From: DATLHO01 sp035539855
GTDB lineage: Bacteria > Bacteroidota > Ignavibacteria > OLB7
DNA length: 56,060 bases
Assembly (NCBI GenBank): GCA_035539855.1
Contig: DATLHO010000040.1
Location: 1 to 56,060, forward strand
Reading direction: 5' to 3'
Below the pieces are notes generated by a model that was given only the letters and a program-made list of their open reading frames with translations, ran no database searches and had not been told where the DNA came from. Position numbers and translations under genes: made by a program. Below, one piece after another: positions 16,596-25,968 of the stretch. How positions within the stretch are numbered: the stretch's first letter is position 1; every line of letters begins with the position of its first letter.

Positions 16596-17828
16596 GTGGT
16601 CATCAGGAAGACAACGAAGGCGGAGGCGCAGAAGCTCACCGACGACGACGGGCCGGCGATGACGATTCCGAGCGTCAGCGAGCTCACGCGCGAGCTCGCC
16701 GACCTGCTCGAGTCGTCGTTCGCGACGGTCGTCGTCCAGGGCGAGATCTCCGGCTGGAACCGCGCCGCCAGCGGTCACACGTACTTCACGCTCAAGGACG
16801 ACCGCGCGTGCCTCGGCGCCGTGCTCTGGAAGAGCAGGACGCTGAAGTACCCGATCAAGGACGGCATGAAGGTGATCGCGACGGGGCGCATCTCGGTCTA
16901 CGCGCCGCGGGGACAGTACCAGCTCGACTGCACCGCGCTGACGCCGGTCGGCGCGGGCGATCTGCAGCTCGCCTTCGAGCAGCTCAAGGCGAAGCTGCAG
17001 GCCGAGGGCCTGTTCGATCAGCAGCGCAAGCGTCCGCTGCCGGCGTTTCCCGGCCGCATCGGCGTCGTCACGTCGCGCGACGGCGCGGCGCTGCGGGACA
17101 TCCTCACGACGCTGCGCCGGCGGATGCCGACGGTGCGCGTCGTGCTGCGCCCGTGCCTGGTACAGGGCGCGACCGCCGCAGAGGAGGTCGCGCGCGCCAT
17201 CGGCGAGCTCAACGCGCTCGGCGACGTCGACGTGCTGATCGTCGGTCGCGGCGGCGGCTCGATCGAGGATCTGTGGGCGTTCAACGAGGAGGTCGTCGCA
17301 CGCGCCATCGCCGGCTCGCGCATCCCGGTGATCTCCGCGGTCGGTCACGAGGTCGACTTCACGATTGCCGACTTCGTCGCCGACGTGCGCGCGGCGACAC
17401 CGACGGCGGCGGCGGAGCTCGCCGTGCGCGATCGCGCCGAGCTCGTCGACGCGCTCTCGACGCTCGAGCGTCGCATGAGCGATGATGTCGAGGCGATGCT
17501 CCGGCGACATCGACAGGAGCTCTCCTACCTGCTTCGCAGCCGGGGTCTGGCCCGGCCGCTCGACCTTGTTCGCAGCCATCAGCAGCGCGTCGACGATCTT
17601 ACCCATCGCAGCGGACTCGGCCTGCGCGCCGCACTCGTGCGCACGCACGAGCGACTGCGTCTGCTCGAGGCGAAGCTCGGCGCCCTCTCCCCTCTCAGCG
17701 TTCTCGATCGCGGCTTCGCGATCATCGAGCGCGACGGCGCGCCGATCACGCGTTCGTCGATGCTGGCCTCCGGCGATGGTGTGAGCATCAGAATGGCCGA
17801 CGGCAGCAAGGCCGCACGCGTCGAGTAA
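16596..17828 (+). CDS. xseA: Exodeoxyribonuclease VII large subunit
   Basis: The catalytic subunit of exonuclease VII, which degrades single-stranded DNA from both ends together with XseB. Motifs: SVSELTRELADLLESSF and VQGEISGWNRAASGHTYFTLKD (OB-fold), then FPGRIGVVTSRDGAALRDIL, DVLIVGRGGGSIEDLWAFNEE and IPVISAVGHEVDFTIADFVAD (catalytic core). It ends with a coiled-coil arm and LSVLDRGFAII. The GTG at 16596 has GGAG 5 bases upstream and gives 410 residues; an ATG at 16659 (MTIPSVSE) without a Shine-Dalgarno gives 389 residues and matches where the family usually starts. xseB follows after 30 bases. Confidence 0.93.
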   Translation: MVIRKTTKAEAQKLTDDDGPAMTIPSVSELTRELADLLESSFATVVVQGEISGWNRAASGHTYFTLKDDRACLGAVLWKSRTLKYPIKDGMKVIATGRISVYAPRGQYQLDCTALTPVGAGDLQLAFEQLKAKLQAEGLFDQQRKRPLPAFPGRIGVVTSRDGAALRDILTTLRRRMPTVRVVLRPCLVQGATAAEEVARAIGELNALGDVDVLIVGRGGGSIEDLWAFNEEVVARAIAGSRIPVISAVGHEVDFTIADFVADVRAATPTAAAELAVRDRAELVDALSTLERRMSDDVEAMLRRHRQELSYLLRSRGLARPLDLVRSHQQRVDDLTHRSGLGLRAALVRTHERLRLLEAKLGALSPLSVLDRGFAIIERDGAPITRSSMLASGDGVSIRMADGSKAARVE

Positions 17829-17858
17829 CACAACGACTTCACGATACAGGGTTCGACG

Positions 17859-18077
17859 ATGGAACAGACTTTCGAAGGTGCGCTCGAGCGACTGGCCGCG
17901 GTGGTCGGCGCGCTCGAGAACGACGGGACGTCGCTGGCCGATGCGATGTCGCTTTACGAGGAGGGAATCACACTGGCGCAGTCGTGCCGTCGCCAGTTGG
18001 AGGAAGCGGAGCTGAAGATCACCGAGCTGCGCGCGCGCACCGAGGGCGGCTTCAGCGAAGAGGAGATCGACATCTGA
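17859..18077 (+). CDS. xseB: Exodeoxyribonuclease VII small subunit
   Basis: A 72-residue small subunit that binds the helical arm of XseA. It has FEGALERLAAVVGALENDGTSLADAMSLYEEG and LAQSCRRQLEEAELKI, the standard XseB pattern, and an acidic tail. The ATG at 17859 has an AGGG about 9 bases upstream. The xseA-xseB order and spacing are the usual ones. Confidence 0.95.
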   Translation: MEQTFEGALERLAAVVGALENDGTSLADAMSLYEEGITLAQSCRRQLEEAELKITELRARTEGGFSEEEIDI

Positions 18078-18142
18078 GCCTTGCGCGACGGCCGCCGGCT
18101 CGCGTGTGCGACCGCGCGGCGAGGCCATCGAGACGACCGACC

Positions 18143-18739
18143 ATGAAGCACATCCCACTGACGATCATCGCCGGGCTCGCGCTGCTGGCGGCCTGCGACC
18201 GCTCCGACATTGAGGAGGCGCAGCGCTCCTGGCTCGAGGAGCAGCACCTGCTCGAGAAGCGGTTGCTCGAAGTGCGCGCCGAGCACCTCGCGCTGCGGCG
18301 CGGTCTCGACACGACGCGCGTCGACGACACCGCCGACTCCGCCTCGAGGGAGCGCTACGAGCGCGCGGTGGCGACGCTGCGCGACCACGAGGCGCGCCTC
18401 GACGCGATCGACACCGTCGTCGATCGCCATCAGCTCGCGCGCGACGTCGCGATCCGTGCCGACGACGTCGCGGCGGTCGCCAACGCGCGCGCGACCGCGA
18501 CGGTCGACTACGAAACGTCGATGGCGACGCTCGACTCGATCGATCGGCAGAACGACGAGATCGCGGAGGTCCTCGCCGGCATTCGCCTCGGTGACGCTGT
18601 CGACACGGCCGGCCCAAAGTCCGACTCGCTCGGATCGAAGGACGGCGCCACCAGCGACACGAGCGCGGCAGGTGCCCCCGACGGCGGCACGATCGACAAC
18701 ACGATCGGTCGCGATGCGCCGGAGGAGCCTGGAGAGTAG
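18143..18739 (+). CDS. Small coiled-coil lipoprotein of unknown function
   Basis: A 198-residue protein from the ATG at 18143. MKHIPLTIIAGLALLAAC is a lipoprotein signal with lipobox LAAC. The mature part is charged and helical with likely coiled coils (SWLEEQHLLEKRLLEVRAEH and later TLRDHEARLDAIDTV). The C-terminal 60 residues are Gly/Ser/Asp/Thr-rich and look disordered. No family is recognised. It follows xseB by 65 bases on the same strand and ends before a large bidirectional hairpin. Confidence 0.75.
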   Translation: MKHIPLTIIAGLALLAACDRSDIEEAQRSWLEEQHLLEKRLLEVRAEHLALRRGLDTTRVDDTADSASRERYERAVATLRDHEARLDAIDTVVDRHQLARDVAIRADDVAAVANARATATVDYETSMATLDSIDRQNDEIAEVLAGIRLGDAVDTAGPKSDSLGSKDGATSDTSAAGAPDGGTIDNTIGRDAPEEPGE

Positions 18740-18810
18740 CGGCGCCGACCGCGCCGTGGAGAACGAGACGCGATCCGTGGATGGTCCGGCGCACCCGTCG
18801 ACGCGCCTCA

Positions 18811-18879
18811 CGAGCACAGCAAAAGCAGAAACGGGGACGCGACCCATGTCGCGTCCCCGTTTCGTTGTCGCTGTGCTCG
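18811..18879. terminator. Large bidirectional terminator hairpin between lipoprotein and pckA
   Basis: A perfect 16-bp inner stem (18828-18843 with 18848-18863) closes a 4-base loop. After an internal loop, an outer 10-bp stem pairs CGAGCACAGC (18811-18820) with GCTGTGCTCG (18870-18879). It lies between convergent stops and probably serves both strands. Confidence 0.8.
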
Positions 18880-18882
18880 AGT

Positions 18883-20484
18883 CTACGCCAGAGCTCCGGC
18901 GCGCGGGCCGGCGGCGCGGATCTCGTCGGAGGTTCCGTCGGCGTACTTCTGGAAGTTCTCGTGGAAGAGCTGCGCCAGGTGCGTCGCCTTCTCGTCGTAC
19001 TCGGCGGCGTCGGCCCAACTGCCGCGCGGATCGAGCACCTCGACCGGCACGCCCGGAACCGACGTCGGCACGTGCAGGCCGAAGATCGGATCCTCGCGGT
19101 ACTCGACATGGTCGAGCTCGCCGGCGAGAGCCGCGTTGATCATCGCGCGGGTGTAGGCGATCTTGATGCGGTGGCCGACGCCGTAGGCGCCGCCGACCCA
19201 GCCCGTGTTGATCAGCCAGCAGTTGACGTTGTGCTCGTCGATCTTGCGGCCGAGCAGCTCGGCATAGACCGACGGATGATGCACCATGAACGGCGCGCCG
19301 AAGCACGTCGAGAACGTCGGCTGCGGCTCCTTGACGCCCTTCTCGGTGCCGGCGACCTTGGCGGTGTAGCCGGAGATGAACTGGTACATCGCCTGCGCGG
19401 ACGTCAGACGCGCGATCGGCGGCAGCACGCCGAAGGCGTCGGCCGTCAGCATGATGATGTTGCGCGGGTGGCCGCCGCGGCTGCCCGGCGCGATGTTCGG
19501 GATGAACTCGATCGGATAGGCGCCGCGCGTGTTCTCGGTCTTCTGCGCCGAGTGCAGGTCGAGCGTCCGATGGATCTCGTCGTACTCGACGTTCTCCAGC
19601 ACGGTGCCGAACATCTTCGTCGTCGCGAAGATCTGCGGCTCGGCCTCGGCCGAGAGGTTGATCATCTTCGCGTAGCAGCCACCCTCGAAGTTGAACACGC
19701 CGTCATCGGACCAGCCGTGCTCGTCGTCGCCGATGAGCTGGCGATTCGGGTCGGCAGAGAGCGTCGTCTTGCCGGTGCCCGAGAGTCCGAAGAACAGCGC
19801 GACGTCGCCGCGCTCGCCGACGTTCGCCGAGCAGTGCATCGGCATCACGTTGCGCAGCGGCAGCAGGTAGTTCATCGTCGTGAACAGCGACTTCTTCATC
19901 TCGCCGGCGTACGACGTGCCGCCGATGAGGATCAGCTTCTGCCCGAAGTCGATGAGGATGAACGTCTCGCTGCGCGTGCCGTCGACGGCCGGGTCGGCGA
20001 CCATGTCCGGAACGTGTACGAGCGTGAAGTCCGCGGTGAAGGACGAGGCCGACTCGCCGATCTTCTCGATCGGGATGAACAGCGTCTGGGCGAACAGGTT
20101 GTGCCAGGCGTGCGTGTTGATCACGCGCACGCCGACGCGGTACGCCGGATCGGCGCCCACCCAGCAGTCGGCGACGAAAAGGTCCTTGCCCTCGTAGTGC
20201 TTCTTCGCGCGCTCGAGGAGCTGGTTGAAGCTCTCGCGCTTGAACTCGCGGTTGACCGGACCCCACCAGACATGGCCCTCGCTCGACTCTTCGCGCACCA
20301 CGAACTTGTCGTTCGGCGAGCGACCCGTGTGCTCACCGGTCTCGACGATCAGCGGGCCGCCGGCCGCGAGGTGTCCCTCGCCGCGACGAATCGCTTCGTC
20401 GACGAGCTTGGCCGTCGAGCCGTTGTAGATGATCTCGCCGGCACCGGCTATGCCGAACAGTTCAAGCTGCTTCCGGATGTCCAT
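18883..20484 (-). CDS. pckA: Phosphoenolpyruvate carboxykinase (ATP)
   Basis: A 533-residue ATP-type PEPCK converting oxaloacetate and ATP to phosphoenolpyruvate, the entry step of gluconeogenesis (or, in reverse, anaplerosis). Motifs: TGEHTGRSPNDKFVV, the active-site VADCWVGADPAYRVGVRV, the P-loop GLSGTGKTTLSADPNR near residues 233-246, the Mg-binding DDEHGW, and GCYAKMINLS. The family's NTRGAYPIEFIPN also appears. Length fits. The ATG at 20484 is preceded by GGAGG with a short 3-base spacing. It is monocistronic, bounded by hairpins on both sides. Confidence 0.97.
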   Translation of the reverse strand: MDIRKQLELFGIAGAGEIIYNGSTAKLVDEAIRRGEGHLAAGGPLIVETGEHTGRSPNDKFVVREESSEGHVWWGPVNREFKRESFNQLLERAKKHYEGKDLFVADCWVGADPAYRVGVRVINTHAWHNLFAQTLFIPIEKIGESASSFTADFTLVHVPDMVADPAVDGTRSETFILIDFGQKLILIGGTSYAGEMKKSLFTTMNYLLPLRNVMPMHCSANVGERGDVALFFGLSGTGKTTLSADPNRQLIGDDEHGWSDDGVFNFEGGCYAKMINLSAEAEPQIFATTKMFGTVLENVEYDEIHRTLDLHSAQKTENTRGAYPIEFIPNIAPGSRGGHPRNIIMLTADAFGVLPPIARLTSAQAMYQFISGYTAKVAGTEKGVKEPQPTFSTCFGAPFMVHHPSVYAELLGRKIDEHNVNCWLINTGWVGGAYGVGHRIKIAYTRAMINAALAGELDHVEYREDPIFGLHVPTSVPGVPVEVLDPRGSWADAAEYDEKATHLAQLFHENFQKYADGTSDEIRAAGPRAGALA

Positions 20485-20513
20485 GGTCCTCCGATTCGAT
20501 TCGGGTTGCTGCG

Positions 20514-20546
20514 TCGAAATACGTCATGGGAAACTGGCGGAAAATA
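20514..20546 (-). promoter_or_regulatory. Candidate pckA promoter boxes
   Basis: Two minus-strand AT-rich boxes, TATTTTCC (20539-20546) and TATTTCGA (20514-20521), lie 30-62 bases before the pckA start and resemble the -7 boxes elsewhere in the window. Which is used, if either, cannot be told. Confidence 0.3.
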
Positions 20547-20688
20547 CACAGGCCCGCGGGATGCCGCGCCCGATAAAGTTGTGTTTGCTGGTTTCAGCGC
20601 CCTTCGCGGCCCGCTCCGGTCGATTTCGGAGCATCCCACGTCCGGTCACCCCCCGCCTCCGGACGCGACGCAGGGTCCCGGACGCGAG

Positions 20689-20718
20689 CGCCCCGGCACT
20701 GACTGCAGTGCCGGGGCG
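20689..20718 (-). terminator. Terminator hairpin after gyrB
   Basis: A perfect 12-bp GC-rich stem (CGCCCCGGCACT/AGTGCCGGGGCG) with a 6-base loop, 33 bases beyond the gyrB stop. There is no strong T-tract. Confidence 0.65.
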
Positions 20719-20750
20719 TCGTTCGTTCGGACTGGTGATCGCTGTCGCGA

Positions 20751-22766
20751 CTACACGTCGAGGTTGCGCACGTAGCGGGCGTTGCGCTCGATGAACTGAC
20801 GGCGCGGCTCGACCGCGTCGCCCATCAGCGTCTCGAAGATGTGCGCGGCGCTCTGCGCGCTCTCGATCGTCACCTGCTGCAGCGTGCGCACCTCCGGGTT
20901 CATCGTCGTCGCCCAGAGCTGCTCGGGGTTCATCTCGCCGAGTCCCTTGAAGCGGCTGATGACGATGCCGTCCTTCGTGCGCTGCGTGCCGTCGTCCTCG
21001 AGGTTGTCGACCGGCGTCTCGTCGTCGCCGCCCTTGGACTTCGCGTTGCGGATGCGCGCGATGATCTCGTCGCGCTCGGCCTCGTCGTAGGCGTACTGGT
21101 CGAGCTTGCCCTTGCGCACCTTGTACAGCGGCGGCATCGCGAGGTAGACCTTGCCGGCCTCGATGAGCTCGCGCATGTAGTTGAAGAACAGCGTCAGGAT
21201 CAGCGTCCGGATGTGCGCGCCGTCGACGTCGGCGTCGGCCATCAGGATCACCTTGCCGTAGCGCGCCTTCGAGACGTCGAGCGTCTCGCCGAAGCCCACG
21301 CCGAGCGCGGTGAAGATGTTCCGGACCTCCTCGTTCTCGAGCACCTTGTTCAGACGCGCCTTCTGCACGTTGAGGATCTTCCCGCGCAGCGGAAGGATCG
21401 CCTGCGTGCGGCGGTCACGCGCGCTCTTGGCCGAGCCGCCGGCTGAGTCGCCCTCGACCAGGAAGATCTCGCAGTGCTCCGGGTCCTCGATCGAGCAGTC
21501 GGCGAGCTTGCCCGGGAGCATCGTGCTCTCGAGCGCGCTCTTGCGACGGACGAGCTCGCGCGACTTGCGCGCGGCCTCGCGCGCCTCGGCGGCGAGGTAG
21601 ACCTTCTCGATGATCTGCTTGCCGACCTTCGGGTTCTCCTCCAGGTACTGCGCGAGCTGGTCGCTGAAGATCGAGCGGACGATGCCTTCGACCTCGCCGT
21701 TGCCGAGCTTGGTCTTGGTCTGTCCCTCGAACTGCGGCTCGGGAACCTTCACCGAGATCACCGCGGTCAGCCCCTCCTTGAAGTCGTCGCCGGTCAGGCT
21801 GATCTTCTCGTTCTTGAGGAGCTTGTTCTTCTGTGCGTACGCGTTGAGCGTGCGCGTCAACGCCGAGCGGAAGCCCGAAACGTGCGTGCCGCCCTCGTGC
21901 GTGTTGATGTTGTTGACGTAGCTGAAGACGTTCTCGCTGTAGCCGGCGTTGTACTCCAGGCAGACCTCGACGGTGACGTTCTCCTTCTCACCCTCGACGA
22001 AGACCGGCTTGACGATCGGCGTGCGCGACTCGTCGATGTAGCGGACGAAGCCGACGAGGCCGTCGCTGTAGTGGAACGACTCCTCCATCCCGTCCTCGCG
22101 CTCGTCGCGCAGCGTGATGGTGATCGACGGGTTGAGGAACGCGAGCTCGCGCATGCGCTCGGCGATCGTGTCCCAGCGGTACTCGAGGACCTTGAAGATC
22201 GTCTCGTCCGGCTTGAACCACTGGTGCGTGCCGGTCTCGCTCTTGCGCTTGGTCACGCCGATCTCGATGACGTCGCCCTGCGGGTGTCCCTCGCGGAACT
22301 CCTGGCGGTAGATCTTGCCGTCGCGCTTGACGGTCGTGACCATGTGCTGCGACAGCGCGTTGACGCACGAGACGCCGACGCCGTGAAGACCGCCGGAGAC
22401 CTTGTAGGAGTTCTTGTCGAACTTGCCGCCGGCATGAAGGATCGTCATGACGACCGTCAGCGACGACATCTTCTTCGTCGAGTGCATGCCGACCGGGATG
22501 CCCGAGCCGTTGTCCTCGACGCTGATGGAGTTGTCCTTGTGGATCGTGATCTCGATGGTGTCGCAACGGCCGGCGAGCGCCTCGTCGATCGAGTTGTCGA
22601 CCACCTCGTAGACGAGGTGATGAAGCCCGCGCGTGCCCACGTCACCGATGTACATCGCAGGGCGCTTGCGCACGGCCTCGAGACCCTCGAGGACCTTGAT
22701 CGAGTCCTCGTTGTAGGTGTAGGTGCCGTTCCCCTCCGCCACGCTCTTGGGTTCAACAGTAGGCAT
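20751..22766 (-). CDS. gyrB: DNA gyrase subunit B
   Basis: A 671-residue ATPase subunit of gyrase, which introduces negative supercoils. Motifs: RPAMYIGDVGTRGLHHLVYE and EVVDNSIDEALAG (GHKL ATPase), then VEDNGSGIPVG, GGLHGVGVSCVNALS and EGGTHVSGF. The TOPRIM EGDSAGGSAKSARDRRTQ, the metal-binding DADVDGAHIRTL, and the C-terminal ERNARYVRNLDV complete it. The ATG has AAGGA 10 bases upstream. It is the last gene of a dnaN-recF-DUF721-gyrB run. Confidence 0.97.
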   Translation of the reverse strand: MPTVEPKSVAEGNGTYTYNEDSIKVLEGLEAVRKRPAMYIGDVGTRGLHHLVYEVVDNSIDEALAGRCDTIEITIHKDNSISVEDNGSGIPVGMHSTKKMSSLTVVMTILHAGGKFDKNSYKVSGGLHGVGVSCVNALSQHMVTTVKRDGKIYRQEFREGHPQGDVIEIGVTKRKSETGTHQWFKPDETIFKVLEYRWDTIAERMRELAFLNPSITITLRDEREDGMEESFHYSDGLVGFVRYIDESRTPIVKPVFVEGEKENVTVEVCLEYNAGYSENVFSYVNNINTHEGGTHVSGFRSALTRTLNAYAQKNKLLKNEKISLTGDDFKEGLTAVISVKVPEPQFEGQTKTKLGNGEVEGIVRSIFSDQLAQYLEENPKVGKQIIEKVYLAAEAREAARKSRELVRRKSALESTMLPGKLADCSIEDPEHCEIFLVEGDSAGGSAKSARDRRTQAILPLRGKILNVQKARLNKVLENEEVRNIFTALGVGFGETLDVSKARYGKVILMADADVDGAHIRTLILTLFFNYMRELIEAGKVYLAMPPLYKVRKGKLDQYAYDEAERDEIIARIRNAKSKGGDDETPVDNLEDDGTQRTKDGIVISRFKGLGEMNPEQLWATTMNPEVRTLQQVTIESAQSAAHIFETLMGDAVEPRRQFIERNARYVRNLDV

Positions 22767-22900
22767 TCTGAGTGATCCTTGCGTTTCTAAAGTCGTTCAG
22801 GTTTCCGATCGATAAAGAGACGATCGACACCGCCCCATCATCTAGATTCCGTGCCCGGTCGCGAGAATAGATCGCCGCGATTTCGCACGGGATTCGGCGC

Positions 22901-23179
22901 TCAGCGGACGATCATCTCCTTGATGATCTCCGCACCCAGTCGCTCGTTGAGCCGCTGGAGAATCTCATCGCGACGCAGCATCAGCTCGGTGCGCCATGCG
23001 GCGCTCTCGACGCTGACGAACAGCCGTCCGTTGTCGACGCGCTCGACGTGCGCGTGACGGGCGAACGCCTCGCCGACGACCTCTTCCCAGTAGCCCGGCA
23101 CCGAGTGCTCCTGGACCTTCTGGTCGAGCCCGTTGGCGCGAAGCCACTCCTTGATCGCCGTTCCGATCGTCTGTGCCAT
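22901..23179 (-). CDS. DUF721 (DciA-like) protein
   Basis: A 92-residue DUF721 protein with WEEVVGEAFARHAHVERVDNG and LFVSVESAAWRTELMLRRDEIL, the family core. DUF721 includes DciA, a loader or operator of the replicative helicase in bacteria without DnaC. Position between recF and gyrB is the classical one. Spacing to recF is 43 bases; a 134-base gap precedes gyrB. Confidence 0.9.
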   Translation of the reverse strand: MAQTIGTAIKEWLRANGLDQKVQEHSVPGYWEEVVGEAFARHAHVERVDNGRLFVSVESAAWRTELMLRRDEILQRLNERLGAEIIKEMIVR

Positions 23180-23222
23180 GTCAGGTCTCCCTCGCTCGGA
23201 CTGTCAGTCGTACATGCGATGC

Positions 23223-24419
23223 CTACGTGATCTCGCCGTCGTCGGGCGCCCCGTTCGGTCGCCAGGCCGCCCTGGCCGCCATCGCGGGGCCGACGATCTC
23301 CCCGCGCTCGATCTCGATGTGTGCGTCGTCGGCGCCGAGCCGGACGTCGTCCATGAACGGCAGCAGGCTCAGCGAGCCGATCGTGATGAACACCTGGGCG
23401 AGCTCGCGGGTCAGGTCGTAGACCCGTCGCGCGCGCTCCGGATCGAGCGCTCCGAAGATGTCGTCCAGAAGGATCGCAGGCGTCTCGGCGCACTGCTCGC
23501 GCAGGTATTCGAACTCGGCGATCTTCAACCCGATCAGCAGGGTCTTGTGCTGTCCCTGGCTCGCGGCCACGCGGACGTCGCTGCCGTCGATCTCCATGCG
23601 CAGGTCGTCGCGGTGCGCTCCGAAGAGCGTCGTGCCGCGGCGTTGTTCCTCGGCCCAGACCTGCCGGCTGCGCAGCCACAGGGCATCGCGATAGTCGTCG
23701 ACCGAATCCTGCGGCGTGCTCACCGCGTCCGGCGCATACGAGAGCGCGACCTGCTCGGCGCCGACGGCGACCGCGGCGGCGGTGCGGCGGAAGATCGGCG
23801 CGAAGTCGCGAACGAACATCGTCCGCTCGTGCATCAGGTGCGCGGCGCGCTCGATCAGGCCCTCGTCCCACGGCTCGATCAGCGAGCGGTCGACCGCGCG
23901 GCCGCCGCGACGCGCGGCCGCGAGCACGGCGTTGCGCTGCTTGAGCAGCCGGCGGTACTGCATCAGGTCCTGCAGGTAGCGGCGCTTGGCCTGCGAGATG
24001 ACCAGGTCGACGAAGCGGCGGCGCTCGGCGGGCGGGCCTGCGGTGATCGCCTTGAGGTCGGGTGAGAGGACGACCGTCGGCGCGATGCCGATGATCTGCG
24101 CGGCGCTCTGCGCCTGGGTTCCGTCGAGCCAGATCGTCTTGCCGCTGCCGCTCTCGTAGCGGATGTCGATGCGGCGCGGCACACCGTAATCGCTCGTGAA
24201 CTCGAGCGTCGCCTCGAGCTGATGCTCGCCTCGGCGGACCAGGGCCGCCTCCGGCGTGCCGACGAACGACTTCGTCAGCGTGCACAGCGAGATCGCCTCG
24301 AGCACCGACGTCTTGCCGGCGCCGTTGCGACCGGTCAGAATGTTGACGCCCGGCGCGGCCTCGAGCCGCGTCGCGACGTGGTTGCGGATGTTGCGAAACT
24401 GCAGCCGCCGGATGCGCAT
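23223..24419 (-). CDS. recF: DNA replication/repair protein RecF
   Basis: A 398-residue SMC-like ATPase that loads RecA at gaps. Motifs: N-terminal MRIRRLQFRNIRNH, Walker A GRNGAGKTSVLEAI (about residues 30-38), the signature SQGQHKTLLIGLKIAEFEYL, and Walker B AILLDDIFGALDPERARRVY. The length is a little above usual owing to a C-terminal tail (MAARAAWRPNGAPDDGEIT). The ATG at 24419 is 87 bases after the dnaN stop. Confidence 0.96.
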   Translation of the reverse strand: MRIRRLQFRNIRNHVATRLEAAPGVNILTGRNGAGKTSVLEAISLCTLTKSFVGTPEAALVRRGEHQLEATLEFTSDYGVPRRIDIRYESGSGKTIWLDGTQAQSAAQIIGIAPTVVLSPDLKAITAGPPAERRRFVDLVISQAKRRYLQDLMQYRRLLKQRNAVLAAARRGGRAVDRSLIEPWDEGLIERAAHLMHERTMFVRDFAPIFRRTAAAVAVGAEQVALSYAPDAVSTPQDSVDDYRDALWLRSRQVWAEEQRRGTTLFGAHRDDLRMEIDGSDVRVAASQGQHKTLLIGLKIAEFEYLREQCAETPAILLDDIFGALDPERARRVYDLTRELAQVFITIGSLSLLPFMDDVRLGADDAHIEIERGEIVGPAMAARAAWRPNGAPDDGEIT

Positions 24420-24506
24420 CGGTCGGTGGCTCGACGTGAATTCACCGATGCGTGGCGCGCTCGGTGCGCCACGACGGACGGAGGTTGGGACCGACGACGG
24501 CGTCGA

Positions 24507-25625
24507 TCAGTTGTTGAGGCGGATCGGCATCAGCAGCATCAGGATGTCCTGCCCGTTGCGCGTTCCGTACGGCGTGATCAGCGACGGTCGCAGCGGCGTC
24601 GAGAAGGCGAAGCTCACCTCGTCGGCGTCGATCCGGTCGAGCGCCTCGCGCACGAACAGCGAGTTGAAGCCGATCTCCATCTCGTCGTCGGCGTAGTCGC
24701 ACGGAACGTTCTCGTAGGCCTCGCCGCCGGTGTCGATGTCCTCGGCCTGCACGCGCAGCCCGTTGCCGCCGACCTTCATGCGGACCTGCCGGGTCTGTGA
24801 GTTCGAATACAGGCTGACGCGGCGCACGGTGTTCAGGAGCTCCTCGCGCCGGATGATCATCAGCTTGTCGTTGGCCTGCGGGATGACGCTCTCGTAGTTC
24901 GGGTAGGTCTCGTCGATCAGCCGCGCGGTGATCGTCGTCGTGCCGTCGGCCAGGCGCACGTGCGTCGCCGATGCCTCCAGCCGAATCTCCGCCTCGCCGA
25001 CAGAGCGCGCCGAGAGCTGCAGCGCCTTCGGCGGCACGATGATGTCCAACGTCTCTGTGACATCCACCGGCGACTGCCGGTCGATAATGCGTACCAGGCG
25101 GAATCCGTCGGTCGCGACCGCGCGGATCTCCTCGGGCCGGAACTGGAAGAGCACGCCGGTCATCGCCGGACGGAATTCGTCGGTCGAGCAGGCGAAGATC
25201 GTCCGCTCCACCATCGCGGAGAACGTCCCCTGCGGAAGGGTCAGCGCGATTCTTGGCTCGAACTTTGCGACCTGTGGAAAATCGGCGGGATCCAGCCCCG
25301 TTAGCCGGTATTCGCCGGTCCCCGTCTTCAGCGTCACCCGGCGCGTCGTCGGGTCCGCCTCGAACGACACCTCCCCCTGCTCGAACGCCTTGACCGTGTC
25401 GGTAAGGCGCTTCGCCGGAATCAGGAGCGCACCATTTCGCTCCCCCCGCACTTCGAGCCGGGTCGTCATGGTGATGTCCATGTCGGTGGCCGTCATGCTC
25501 AGCGTCGAGCCCTCGAGCTCGAGCAGGAGATTCTCGAGCACAGGCATCGGTGAGCGCTGCGGAGTCGCGCTGGCAATGCGACCGAGGGCCTGAGCCAGAT
25601 CCTTGACGGCGGCGGTGAACTTCAT
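24507..25625 (-). CDS. dnaN: DNA polymerase III subunit beta (sliding clamp)
   Basis: A 372-residue clamp protein with three repeats. MKFTAAVKDLAQALGRIASA and PVLENLLLELEGSTLSMTATDMDI open the first; VATDGFRLVRI marks the second; the C-terminus ILMLLMPIRLNN is standard. It confers processivity on DNA polymerase III. The ATG at 25625 is the first of the dnaN-recF-DUF721-gyrB run. dnaA, which often precedes it, is not in the window; a short intergenic zone and a 68-codon ORF on the other strand take its place. Confidence 0.97.
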   Translation of the reverse strand: MKFTAAVKDLAQALGRIASATPQRSPMPVLENLLLELEGSTLSMTATDMDITMTTRLEVRGERNGALLIPAKRLTDTVKAFEQGEVSFEADPTTRRVTLKTGTGEYRLTGLDPADFPQVAKFEPRIALTLPQGTFSAMVERTIFACSTDEFRPAMTGVLFQFRPEEIRAVATDGFRLVRIIDRQSPVDVTETLDIIVPPKALQLSARSVGEAEIRLEASATHVRLADGTTTITARLIDETYPNYESVIPQANDKLMIIRREELLNTVRRVSLYSNSQTRQVRMKVGGNGLRVQAEDIDTGGEAYENVPCDYADDEMEIGFNSLFVREALDRIDADEVSFAFSTPLRPSLITPYGTRNGQDILMLLMPIRLNN

Positions 25626-25761
25626 ATGGGCTGAAGAATCTTCTTCGGGTGGGATAGCAGAATTTTACGCAGAACCTGCGCAACCTGACTGAAACGAACC
25701 TCGAACCACGGCATCCGACACCACGCTCCCGGACCGATTACCGATACGATGAGGCGGCGCT

Positions 25762-25968
25762 ATGAGAACGCAGATCGAGACTGATAAAACTACGAAAACG
25801 GCCTACCAGGGCCAAGCGGGAACTTACCTGATTCAGGGCGAACTGGGCCGCGGACGCGCCGGCTCCGAGCCTCGCAAGGGACCGGTTCTCGCGATGGTCG
25901 GCAAGCTCTTCAAGGCCTCGGCAGCCAATGGTCAGCAGGTCTCGCTGAACTACATGACCAAGCGCTGA
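25762..25968 (+). CDS. Small ORF of unknown function (68 residues)
   Basis: MRTQIETDKTTKTAYQGQAG begins a basic 68-residue protein ending VSLNYMTKR. It has no signal or membrane segment. The ATG has GAGG 8 bases upstream, which favours real translation. Early codons (ACT GAT AAA ACT) are more AT-rich than neighbouring genes, later ones are GC-rich. It lies divergently from dnaN and is followed, 134 bases later, by the strongest terminator of the window. I recognise no family. Confidence 0.6.
   Translation: MRTQIETDKTTKTAYQGQAGTYLIQGELGRGRAGSEPRKGPVLAMVGKLFKASAANGQQVSLNYMTKR

Noticed and set aside
21474..22775. 433-codon plus-strand frame opposite gyrB
   Set aside because: Antisense shadow of gyrB; low-complexity Asp/Val/Leu/Arg composition.
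25245..25290. TGTGGAAAA inside dnaN as a second DnaA box
   Set aside because: It differs from the consensus at two positions and lies within coding sequence far from the other boxes.
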